Source of the DNA: Candidatus Rokuibacteriota bacterium
Lineage (GTDB): Bacteria > JAUVQV01
DNA length: 5,928 bases
Direction: 5' to 3'
Assembly: GCA_030609125.1 (NCBI GenBank)
Contig: JAUWCW010000135.1
Span: 1 to 5,928 of the forward strand
Positions 1 through 5,928 of this stretch are shown here, piece after piece. Below the pieces are notes generated by a model. It did no database searches. It saw only the letters and a list, made by a program, of their open reading frames with translations, and had not been told where the DNA came from. A program made the translations under genes and the position numbers. Positions within the stretch are counted from its first letter, which is position 1. The number at the start of each line of letters is the position of its first letter.

Positions 1-168
1 GACGCCGCGCTCGCGCAGCCCACTCACGTATCGCTGAATCGATAGGAAAACTTCGCTTTCCGCGTCTCCTTGCCCGAGGCGGATACCGCCCAACCCATCA
101 TCGCCGATGACTCCGCCCCAGAGCGTATTGTCCAGGTCGAAGAGCCAGTAGCGAATCTTTTTCTTCAC
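1..168 (-). CDS. HAD-IIIC / FkbH-like protein, N-terminal part (runs off left edge)
   Basis: The minus-strand frame contains 56 codons before the window edge. It opens with a few lysines followed by FDLDNTLWGGVIGDDG, the HAD motif I (DxDxT) in the form typical of the HAD-IIIC/FkbH-like group. The two motif aspartates are residues 11 and 13, the expected nucleophile and general acid/base. Further on, IRLGQGD and a helix ending in LRERGV match the same family. Characterised FkbH members load a glyceryl unit from 1,3-bisphosphoglycerate onto an acyl carrier protein; many others are uncharacterised enzymes near polysaccharide or lipid genes, so the substrate here is unknown. An in-frame TAA at 178-180 limits the start to GTG 168 or GTG 174. 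I chose 168 because a weak GGTAAG lies 8 bases upstream, while for 174 the spacing is too short. No clear Shine-Dalgarno is present. The protein thus begins directly with the HAD domain and lacks the N-terminal domain of long FkbH proteins. It is transcribed divergently from the activase gene. Confidence 0.78.
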   Translation of the reverse strand, partial: MKKKIRYWLFDLDNTLWGGVIGDDGLGGIRLGQGDAESEVFLSIQRYVSGLRERGV

Positions 169-219
169 CGCCACAGCTTACCAGAGGGGCCGTGGGCCCT
201 CAAGTAACGGAGATGCACC

Positions 220-249
220 TTGACAGAGCGGGTGAATTTTGAAAAAAAT
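220..249 (+). promoter_or_regulatory. Sigma-70-type promoter for the activase gene
   Basis: A perfect consensus -35 box, TTGACA, lies at 220-225. An 18-base spacer separates it from AAAAAT (244-249), which matches the TATAAT -10 consensus at four of six positions. Transcription would then start near 256-258, about 20 bases before the ATG at 278, leaving a short leader that contains the ribosome binding site. This placement would exclude the upstream in-frame TTG (239) and ATG (254) as main starts. The local A-rich run stands out from the GC-rich surroundings. Assignment is by eye; the -10 is only moderate. Confidence 0.55.
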
Positions 250-266
250 AGGGATGCTGAATTCCC

Positions 267-270
267 GGAG
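267..270 (+). promoter_or_regulatory. Ribosome binding site deciding the activase start
   Basis: GGAG lies 7 bases upstream of ATG 278, an optimal spacing. The alternative in-frame TTG at 239 has only a weak GGTG upstream. The ATG at 254 has AGGG directly against it, which is too close. This site therefore favours 278 as the translation start. Confidence 0.65.
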
Positions 271-277
271 AAATTCT

Positions 278-3200
278 ATGGGATCCGAAAAATCCTTCTT
301 CATCGGTCTGGACTCCGGCTCTGTCAGCCTGAACACCGTCGTGGTCTCTCCCTCGGGAGAGGTCCTGCACGAGCGGTACGACAGGCTCCGCGGAGAGCCC
401 CTCAAGGCCTGCCGCCGGTCGCTGGCGAAGGTGCTGGAGGAGTTCGGCGCCGACGGCCTGCAAGGGCTGGCTCTCACCGGCTCGGGAGGCCGCGTCCTGG
501 CGGAAATTCTGGGGGGTCTCTTCGTCAACGAGATCCTCGCCCAGGCGAAGGCCGTCTCCCGGCTCCACCCCGACGTAAGGAGCGTCATCGAGATGGGAGG
601 GGAGGACTCGAAGCTGCTCGTCATGGGAGCCGACGGCGGAGAGAGCCGCCTGGAGGATTTCTCCATGAACACCGTCTGCGCCGCGGGGACGGGATCCTTT
701 CTCGACCAGCAGGCCGCCCGGATAGGCGTCTCCATAGAGGGTGAGTTCGGGGAACTGGCACAAAAATCACGGAAGCCGCCGCGCATCGCCGGTCGCTGCA
801 GCGTCTTTGCCAAGTCGGACATGATCCACCTGCAGCAGATCGCCACGCCGGTGCACGACATCATAGCGGGACTCTGCCATGCCCTGGCGCGGAACTTCAA
901 GAGCGACATCTGCCGCGGCAAGAAGCTGGAGAAGCCCGTTGCCTTCCAGGGAGGGGTGGCCGCCAACGCCGGCATGGTCAGGGCCTTTCGCGACATCCTC
1001 CGACTGGACGACGGGGAGCTCGTCATCCCCCGGCGCTTCGCCTCCATGGGCGCCATCGGGGCGGTGCTGCTCCTTCAGGAGTCTGCCGGCGCCATAGCGT
1101 CCTTTCGCGGCCTGGGGGCGCTCGACAGGCACCTGGCCGAGGCGACGCCGCCCGACAGCTCCCTGGCGCCGCTCGCCGCCTCGGCGGGCAGGCTTCCGCC
1201 CCGCGAGACACCCCTCGCATCGGCCTCCGGGGCGCAGAGAGTGTACCTGGGCGTGGACATCGGCTCCATCAGCACCAACGTGGTGGCCATCGACGAGAAC
1301 GGTAACCTCCTCGCCAAGCGGTACCTGATGACGGCGAGCCGCCCCATTGAAGCCGTCCGCAGGGGGCTCCGCGAGGTCGGTGAAGAACTGGGTGGCTCCG
1401 TGACGGTCCTCGGCGCGGGAACGACCGGATCGGGCAGGTACATGATCGGCGACTACATCGGCGCCGACACCGTCAGGAACGAGATCACCGCCCAGGCGAC
1501 GGCCGCTCTCCACTACGACCCGCGGGTCGACACCATCTTCGAGATCGGCGGCCAGGACTCCAAGTACGTGGCACTCCGTGACGCGGCGGTGGTCGACTTC
1601 GAGATGAACAAGGTCTGTGCCGCCGGAACGGGCTCTTTCCTCGAGGAACAGGCGGAGAGACTGGGGGTCGACATCGACGGGGAGTTCGGCAGCATGTCCC
1701 TGGCGGCGAAAGCCCCTTCGAAGCTCGGCGAACGGTGTACGGTCTTCATGGACTCCGATCTCGTCAGGCAGCAGCAACGGGGGAGCGACCCGGGCAACCT
1801 GGCGGCGGGGCTCTGCTACTCCATCGTCCACAACTACCTGAACAAGGTCGTCGGCGAACGGAAGGTGGGCGAACGCATCTTCCTGCAGGGCGGGATCGCC
1901 TTCAACGAAGGCGTGGTGGCGGCCTTTCAGGAGGTCACGGGAAAACCTATCACCGTCCCTCCCCACCACGACGTGACAGGGGCCATCGGGGCGGCGCTCC
2001 TGGCCCGGGAGAACAGCAGGGGCGAAGAAAGCACCTTCAAGGGATTCGACCTTGCCACCAGGGAGTACCGCCAGGATTCGTTCAGCTGCGGCAGCTGCAG
2101 CAACAGCTGCGAGATCAACCGCGTGAGGGTGGAAGGGGAAAAGCCCCTCTACTACGGGGGCCGGTGCGAGAAGTACGAGGTGCGGCGCAGCTCTTCCGAC
2201 GCCGAGGCGATCCCCGCGCTCTTCGAGGAGAGGGAGAAGCTCCTGATGGGAGAGGCGGCGGAAACACCCGGCAGAAAGAAGATCGGCGTCCCCCGCATCC
2301 TGCACTTTTATGAATTCTACCCCTTCTGGCGGACCTTTCTCGCCGAACTCGGCTTCGAGGCGGTCCCCTCTCCCCCCTCTTCGGGCCGGATGATCCGCGA
2401 GGGAATGGAGGCGGTGTCGGCGGAGTCCTGCTTCCCCGTCAAGATCGCCCACGGACACATCCTCTCCCTGACGGGGCAGGATCTGGAGGCGATCCTCCTG
2501 CCGAGTCTCGTCAGCTTCCCGCAGCTCGACGGCAAACAGGAGAAGAACGTCACCTGCCCCTACAGTCAGGCCATCCCGTACCTCGTCAGGGCAACCCTCG
2601 GCGACCGCCTGGGCCCCACGCGGCTTCTCCAGCCCATCGTCGATTTCCAGCACGGCCGGAACACCGTCTATCGCTCCCTCCTCGACCTCGGCGCCGAACT
2701 GGGAGCCTCAGGCGTCGACTCGGCCCGGGCCTTTCGTGCCGCGGAAGAGGCGCAGGAACGGTTCACGGCGCGGCTTCGCCGCCGGGGGACAGAGGTCATC
2801 GAGGGTCTGCGCGAAACCGGCGGGCAGGGGCTTGTTCTCGTGGGAAGAACGTACAACACCTGCGACAGCGGCGTGAACCTCAACCTCCCCCGGAAGATAC
2901 GGGACCTGGGACGGGCGGCGCTGCCGATGGATTTTCTCCCGTACGACATCGACGGCTCCAACGGCGCCGTTCCCAACATGTACTGGCGCACGGGACTGCG
3001 GATCATGGCCGCCGTCAGGTTCATAAAGGAGCGGCCCTGGCTGCTGCCGGTCTACCTCACCAACTTCGGCTGCGGCCCCGACTCGTTCATCTCTCACTTC
3101 TTCAGGGAGCACCTGGCCGGGCGCCCCTACCTGCAGCTTGAAATCGACGAGCACAGCGCCGACGCCGGGGCCCTGACCCGCCTGGAGGCCTTCCTCGACA

Positions 3201-4450
3201 GCCTTCCCCCGGAGGGGAAGAGAAAACCGGCGGCCGCACCGGCGGCGCCGAAGGAGCAAACCAGCCTCCGGGGAAGAACCCTCTACCTCCCCTACATGAC
3301 AGACCACGGCTACGCCCTGGCCGCGGCCTTCCGGGCCCTGGGCCAGGCGGCGGAAGTGCTCCCCGGGGCCGACGAGCACTCCGTCGCCCTGGGCCGCAAG
3401 CACACCTCCGGGAAAGAGTGCTACCCCTGCATCGTGACCACCGGCGACCTGGTGAAGAAGGTGAGCGGGCCGGGTTTCGACCCCGATCGGGCGGCCTTCT
3501 TCATGCCCACCGGCGACGGCCCCTGCCGGTTCGGACAGTACCGCGCCCATCACGGCCGCGTGCTGAGACAGCTCGGCTTCGGCCAGGTCCCCCTCCTCTC
3601 CCCCGCCGCCAGCAACTCCTACGGCGGCCTGGATAAGGGATTCGAGCTTCTGGTGTGGGACGGCATCCTGGCCGTCGACACCCTGGACAGGCTGCGCCGG
3701 CGCTACCGCCCCTACGCGCTGGAGCCGGAGGGGGCGGAGGAGATATACCGGCGCTCCCTTGAGGCCATCGTCTCCGAGGTGGAGAAGAAGGGCAATCTCC
3801 TTCCCATCCTCCGCCGTGCGGGGGAGGAACTGTCGCGCCTGCCGGGGCGGGACGAGGAGCGCCCCCTCATCGGCGTCGTGGGGGAGATATTCCTCCGGAC
3901 CAACGAGTTCTCCAACGAGGACCTGATCCGAAAGCTGGAACACTTCGGCGCGGAGGTCGCCCTTGCTCCCGTGGCGGAGTGGATCTTCTACACCAATTTC
4001 ACCCACGGCCGCCGCTGCCTTGTCCAGCGACGCTACGGGGCCTTCGCCCGCAACTGGATCAAGAACCGCTACCAGCTTCGCCGGGAGAGGGCGTTTCTCC
4101 ACACGGTGGAGGAATTTCTGGACAACGGACACGAACCGCCGGTGGAACACATTCTCGACCTGAGCCTCCCCTACCTCCACCACTCCCTCGAGGGGGAGGC
4201 GGTCCTCACCATCGGCAAGTCCATCGACATGGCCATGAAGGGGGCCTCGGGGATCGTCAGCGCCATGCCCTTCACCTGCATGCCGGGGATCATCTCGGCA
4301 GCGATCTCCAGGAAGGTGAGCGTGGATCACCACTCCCTCCCCTTCCTGAATATGGTATATGATGGTCAGGGCGGCGTGGGGGCCGAAGTCCGGCTCGAGG
4401 CTTTCATCCACCAAGCCCGCAGATACGCCCGCAACCGGGCAACATCCTGA
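278..4450 (+). CDS. Giant fused acyl-CoA dehydratase activase / DUF2229 / HgdB-like iron-sulfur protein
   Basis: A 1390-residue cytoplasmic protein of the family annotated as CoA-substrate-specific enzyme activase or 2-hydroxyacyl-CoA dehydratase activator. Residues ~7-265 form a first ASKHA-fold ATPase domain: LDSGS (Asp12), EMGGEDSK (105-112), CAAGTG (Cys134), RCSVF (Cys174). An Ala/Pro-rich linker leads to a second such domain (~322-580): VDIGS (Asp327), EIGGQDSK (422-429), CAAGTG (Cys447), RCTVF (Cys487). Next come a CX2CX3CX18C module (Cys604, 607, 611, 630), a DUF2229/COG3580-type region (~668-975; Cys718, 760, 862, 932), an Ala/Pro/Lys linker (~977-997) and a COG3581-type HgdB-like region (~999-1380; Cys1048, 1051, 1083, 1334). 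In the family, a homodimeric activator holds one [4Fe-4S] cluster and uses ATP to push a low-potential electron into a partner such as 2-hydroxyglutaryl-CoA dehydratase, benzoyl-CoA reductase or a double-cubane protein. I infer that this polypeptide carries both functions. The substrate is unknown, and no separate dehydratase subunits are visible in the window. All activase motifs are intact; there is no sign of frameshift. Family assignment is firm, the reaction is not. Confidence 0.93.
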   Translation: MGSEKSFFIGLDSGSVSLNTVVVSPSGEVLHERYDRLRGEPLKACRRSLAKVLEEFGADGLQGLALTGSGGRVLAEILGGLFVNEILAQAKAVSRLHPDVRSVIEMGGEDSKLLVMGADGGESRLEDFSMNTVCAAGTGSFLDQQAARIGVSIEGEFGELAQKSRKPPRIAGRCSVFAKSDMIHLQQIATPVHDIIAGLCHALARNFKSDICRGKKLEKPVAFQGGVAANAGMVRAFRDILRLDDGELVIPRRFASMGAIGAVLLLQESAGAIASFRGLGALDRHLAEATPPDSSLAPLAASAGRLPPRETPLASASGAQRVYLGVDIGSISTNVVAIDENGNLLAKRYLMTASRPIEAVRRGLREVGEELGGSVTVLGAGTTGSGRYMIGDYIGADTVRNEITAQATAALHYDPRVDTIFEIGGQDSKYVALRDAAVVDFEMNKVCAAGTGSFLEEQAERLGVDIDGEFGSMSLAAKAPSKLGERCTVFMDSDLVRQQQRGSDPGNLAAGLCYSIVHNYLNKVVGERKVGERIFLQGGIAFNEGVVAAFQEVTGKPITVPPHHDVTGAIGAALLARENSRGEESTFKGFDLATREYRQDSFSCGSCSNSCEINRVRVEGEKPLYYGGRCEKYEVRRSSSDAEAIPALFEEREKLLMGEAAETPGRKKIGVPRILHFYEFYPFWRTFLAELGFEAVPSPPSSGRMIREGMEAVSAESCFPVKIAHGHILSLTGQDLEAILLPSLVSFPQLDGKQEKNVTCPYSQAIPYLVRATLGDRLGPTRLLQPIVDFQHGRNTVYRSLLDLGAELGASGVDSARAFRAAEEAQERFTARLRRRGTEVIEGLRETGGQGLVLVGRTYNTCDSGVNLNLPRKIRDLGRAALPMDFLPYDIDGSNGAVPNMYWRTGLRIMAAVRFIKERPWLLPVYLTNFGCGPDSFISHFFREHLAGRPYLQLEIDEHSADAGALTRLEAFLDSLPPEGKRKPAAAPAAPKEQTSLRGRTLYLPYMTDHGYALAAAFRALGQAAEVLPGADEHSVALGRKHTSGKECYPCIVTTGDLVKKVSGPGFDPDRAAFFMPTGDGPCRFGQYRAHHGRVLRQLGFGQVPLLSPAASNSYGGLDKGFELLVWDGILAVDTLDRLRRRYRPYALEPEGAEEIYRRSLEAIVSEVEKKGNLLPILRRAGEELSRLPGRDEERPLIGVVGEIFLRTNEFSNEDLIRKLEHFGAEVALAPVAEWIFYTNFTHGRRCLVQRRYGAFARNWIKNRYQLRRERAFLHTVEEFLDNGHEPPVEHILDLSLPYLHHSLEGEAVLTIGKSIDMAMKGASGIVSAMPFTCMPGIISAAISRKVSVDHHSLPFLNMVYDGQGGVGAEVRLEAFIHQARRYARNRATS

Positions 4451-4487
4451 CTTCACCCCGAGACGGAAGAGCCTGATTCGCCGACGT

Positions 4488-4495
4488 AAAGGAGG
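4488..4495 (+). promoter_or_regulatory. Strong ribosome binding site for the TlpA-like gene
   Basis: AAAGGAGG lies 4 bases before ATG 4500. The reading frame is open further upstream, back to 4359, but that stretch overlaps the end of the activase gene and lacks a comparable site. The Shine-Dalgarno match and the signal peptide that follows at once fix the start at 4500. Confidence 0.8.
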
Positions 4496-4499
4496 ACTG

Positions 4500-5738
4500 A
4501 TGAGAATTGCACGGATCGCCGCTTTGTGTGTTGCCGCCACACTGTTCCTGTCGGCCGGGGCGGCCTTCGGGGCTCATGCCGATGGACTGAACAGCATCAA
4601 GGAGGGCGATCAGGTCCAGCCCTTCAAGGGCCGGAACCTCGAAGGGGAAGAAGTCGATGTCGGCGCACTCATCGGCAAGAAAGTGGTGGTGCTGGCCTTC
4701 TGGTCGATCTACTGCAAGCCCTGCGTGGAGGAGATCTCCAGCCTCATCCGCCTGCAGGACGAGTTCGGCGGGGAGGACCTGGAAGTCATTGGGATCAACA
4801 CCGACAGCGAGCTCGGCATCAGCCGGATACGCACCTTCATCAGCCGCTTCGAGTCGTTCGAGAAGAAGAAAATCAACTACGACAACATCTACGACGAGAG
4901 TAACGAGATCACCAAGCTCCTCGGCATCGGGTTTCTCCCCACCGTCCTCTCGGTGAACACCAAGGGGCAGGTCGAGAAAGTCTTCGTCGGCTTCAAGGAA
5001 AAGAGCGAGGAGGAGATCTTCGCCGACATCCGCGGTCTTCTGCCGTCGGTTGCCCCCGAAACGGCCGTCGACACCGACACCCAGACTTTCTCCGTCGAGG
5101 CCGTCGTCCCGCTCTGCGGCTTCTACAACGCTGACGGCTGGATGGGGGATTTCATGGGCAATCGCGACCTGGAACTGGAACTGGAGGAGACGGCCGCCAT
5201 GGCCCGGAACAAGTCGACCAAGCTGATCATCAGGGAAGCCCTCCTCAGCCTGGGGATCACCCTTTTGGAGGATCCCGAAAAGGAAGGGTGCTTCCGCCCC
5301 TACGGGGTCTACGTGATGGAGGACCCCCTCGAGATCAAGGACAACCTGACGAACCTCGTCAACGAGCTTTTCCTCAATCGACTCGTCAAGACCCAGGGCA
5401 TCGACGAGGACTTCATGGAAACCGAATACCGCGTGAATGAGCGGGCCACGGTGAACATGGTCGCGCTGCGGGACCGCCTCGACAGCCTGGGGTATGAAAC
5501 ATCGCCGATAACGGTGACCTTCTCGGTCATCAACGTAAGGAAGCTGGACCAGGTAAAGTTTGAGAAAATTCTTCTGCAGCAGTCCCGCTACATCGGCTAC
5601 TTCAGCTTCCCCAACTACACCATCTACACCTCGGCGGAGAACTTCGCCGACGAAATGAGGAAGATGAACCTGGAGGGGCTCAAGGTCTTCATCGAGGAGA
5701 CCGGCGACGACAGCATAGAACTCGAAGTCTGGCGGTGA
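4500..5738 (+). CDS. Exported TlpA-like thioredoxin-fold protein with unrecognised C-terminal domain
   Basis: A 412-residue protein. Residues 1-27 form a Sec-type signal peptide: MRIAR, a hydrophobic core, then a likely cleavage after AHA (residue 27). Cys10 is not in a lipobox, so a periplasmic or extracytoplasmic soluble protein is expected. Residues ~33-185 are a TlpA/ResA-type redoxin domain: a WSIYCKPC active site (Cys72, Cys75), a following VIGINTD strand, and GFLPTV with the conserved cis-proline at 147. Such proteins reduce disulfides in extracytoplasmic proteins, for example in cytochrome c maturation, or act as general oxidoreductases. Residues ~190-412 match no domain I can name. 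They are acidic, look mixed alpha/beta, and contain two further cysteines (206, 264). Total length is more than twice that of a plain TlpA/ResA protein (~165-200 residues). The gene follows the activase gene by 49 bases with no visible terminator, so co-transcription is likely. Client and electron donor are unknown. Confidence 0.87.
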   Translation: MRIARIAALCVAATLFLSAGAAFGAHADGLNSIKEGDQVQPFKGRNLEGEEVDVGALIGKKVVVLAFWSIYCKPCVEEISSLIRLQDEFGGEDLEVIGINTDSELGISRIRTFISRFESFEKKKINYDNIYDESNEITKLLGIGFLPTVLSVNTKGQVEKVFVGFKEKSEEEIFADIRGLLPSVAPETAVDTDTQTFSVEAVVPLCGFYNADGWMGDFMGNRDLELELEETAAMARNKSTKLIIREALLSLGITLLEDPEKEGCFRPYGVYVMEDPLEIKDNLTNLVNELFLNRLVKTQGIDEDFMETEYRVNERATVNMVALRDRLDSLGYETSPITVTFSVINVRKLDQVKFEKILLQQSRYIGYFSFPNYTIYTSAENFADEMRKMNLEGLKVFIEETGDDSIELEVWR

Positions 5739-5750
5739 TTCATGTATAAT
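5722..5750 (+). promoter_or_regulatory. Promoter of the tRNA-Ala gene
   Basis: A perfect TATAAT lies at 5745-5750. At a 17-base spacing, TCGAAG (5722-5727) is a weak -35 box matching three of six positions, located inside the end of the TlpA-like gene. Transcription would start near 5757, some 13 bases before the mature tRNA. The bases just after the -10 (CCCGC) form a GC-rich discriminator, a feature known from stable-RNA promoters under stringent control; that this promoter responds to ppGpp is inference. Confidence 0.65.
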
Positions 5751-5769
5751 CCCGCTTTCATCTGGAGGT

Positions 5770-5845
5770 GGGGGTGTAGCTCAGCTGGGAGAGCGCAGCG
5801 TTCGCAACGCTGAGGTCACGGGTTCGATCCCCGTCATCTCCACCA
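5770..5845 (+). tRNA. tRNA-Ala (anticodon CGC)
   Basis: A complete 76-base cloverleaf can be folded by hand. The acceptor is GGGGGTG with CATCTCC. T8 and A9 are followed by the D stem GCTC/GAGC, the anticodon stem CAGCG/CGCTG (5796-5812) with loop TTCGCAA, the variable loop AGGTC, and the T stem ACGGG/CCCGT with loop TTCGATC. The discriminator is A, and CCA is encoded (5843-5845). Anticodon CGC reads GCG alanine codons. The acceptor contains the G3:U70 wobble pair, the known identity element for alanyl-tRNA synthetase, which independently confirms alanine. A CGC alanine tRNA suits a genome rich in GCG codons. It lies 31 bases after the TlpA-like stop codon, has its own promoter, and no clear hairpin terminator follows; only a T-rich stretch is seen after CCA. 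Confidence 0.97.
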
Positions 5846-5928
5846 TATTTATTCTTTAGTTTCAGTAAGTTACAACTTTGCCCTGGCACAAAATGGTGTG
5901 CCAGCGGTGTGCCAGATTCCATCAGTTC
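5846..5928. other. AT-richer non-coding stretch after tRNA, possible edge of an integrated element
   Basis: Composition changes abruptly after the encoded CCA: the first ~35 bases are dominated by A and T, against a strongly GC-rich gene region to the left. I see no supported coding region in these 83 bases. The stretch holds the TGTGCCA repeats and then leaves the window. It could be the inner end of a tRNA-associated genomic island or simply an ordinary intergenic region. Confidence 0.4.
5883..5915. repeat. Three TGTGCCA elements downstream of the tRNA (one inverted, two direct, 11 bp phased)
   Basis: CTGGCACA (5883-5890) and TGTGCCAG (5897-5904) form a perfect 8-bp inverted repeat around a 6-base centre. 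GGTGTGCCAG at 5895-5904 is then repeated exactly at 5906-5915, a step of 11 bp or about one helical turn. The cluster sits in the AT-richer DNA that starts right after the tRNA. It is not followed by a T run, so it is not a factor-independent terminator. Clustered short direct and inverted sites beside a tRNA 3' end are typical of recombinase arm sites at integrated elements, but no integrase gene is visible before the window ends, so the role is inferred. Confidence 0.6.

Noticed and set aside
239-277. Longer activase start at TTG 239 or ATG 254
   Set aside because: Neither has a properly spaced ribosome site, and both would lie upstream of the transcription start predicted from the TTGACA promoter. 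ATG 278 has GGAG at 7 bases and leads straight into the first strand of the domain.
178-1056. 292-codon minus-strand frame ending next to the HAD gene, considered as the missing FkbH N-terminal domain
   Set aside because: Its stop (TAA 178-180) is in the HAD frame, so it could only be a split upstream part. However, its translation is Ser/Arg/Pro-rich shadow sequence with no resemblance to an FkbH N-terminal domain, and it lies mostly inside the activase gene.
2087-2168. Cys4 module read as a DNA-binding zinc finger
   Set aside because: Its context is between redox domains of an iron-sulfur protein family, with no basic helix nearby, so a DNA-binding role is unsupported. Cluster or structural metal binding is more likely.
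767-2653. 628-codon open frame on the minus strand
   Set aside because: It lies wholly within the activase gene and follows the antisense frame expected from high GC at third codon positions. Its translation has no recognisable motif, while the plus strand carries intact family motifs throughout.
4359-4499. N-terminal extension of the TlpA-like gene
   Set aside because: The extension overlaps the end of the activase gene. It would bury the strong AAAGGAGG site and place the signal peptide internally.
2708-4540. 610-codon open frame on the minus strand
   Set aside because: It is antisense to the DUF2229/COG3581 part, low in complexity (rich in Gly, Val, Arg, Glu) and overlaps the next gene's start. 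It is a composition artefact.
5883-5904. The 8-bp inverted repeat as a transcription terminator for the tRNA
   Set aside because: No run of T follows on either strand, and it lies about 40 bases past the tRNA end. It fits a protein-binding palindrome better.
5893-5928. ATG at 5893 as the start of a new gene running off the right edge
   Set aside because: There is no ribosome site upstream, and the codons fall on the repeat cluster; twelve codons are too few to support a gene.

Overview
The window reads as ordinary chromosomal DNA from a GC-rich bacterium. Codons strongly favour G or C in the third position, which also produces long spurious ORFs on the opposite strand. The main gene belongs to an oxygen-sensitive enzyme family typical of anaerobes, so an anaerobe is likely. 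Desulfobacterota/Desulfuromonadota, Synergistota or GC-rich Firmicutes would all fit; the sequence alone does not let me choose.

Layout from left to right: (1) positions 1-168, minus strand, hold the N-terminal end of a HAD-IIIC/FkbH-like protein that runs off the left edge. (2) Positions 169-277 are a divergent intergenic region with a good sigma-70-type promoter for the rightward genes. (3) Positions 278-4450 encode a giant 1390-residue protein. It joins two 2-hydroxyglutaryl-CoA dehydratase activator-type (BadF/BcrA/HgdC) ATPase domains, a four-cysteine module, a DUF2229 (COG3580-type) half and a second HgdB-like (COG3581-type) half. (4) After 49 bases with no visible terminator, positions 4500-5738 encode an exported TlpA-like thioredoxin-fold protein with a large unrecognised C-terminal domain. 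(5) A tRNA-Ala(CGC) gene with its own promoter lies at 5770-5845. (6) The last 83 bases turn AT-rich and carry three copies of TGTGCCA, two in direct orientation 11 bp apart and one inverted. This resembles protein-binding sites of the kind found at a tRNA-associated integration boundary.

The giant protein is probably a self-contained ATP-driven low-potential electron-transfer machine. The tandem activase domains would form an intramolecular version of the usual activator homodimer, feeding electrons into the cysteine-rich C-terminal halves. Its substrate cannot be read from the sequence. The thioredoxin-like gene is probably co-transcribed, but its product works outside the cytoplasm, so a direct functional link is speculative.

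The most useful leads are the all-in-one architecture with its extra Cys4 module, the unassigned C-terminal domain of the TlpA-like protein, and the phased repeats just past the tRNA.
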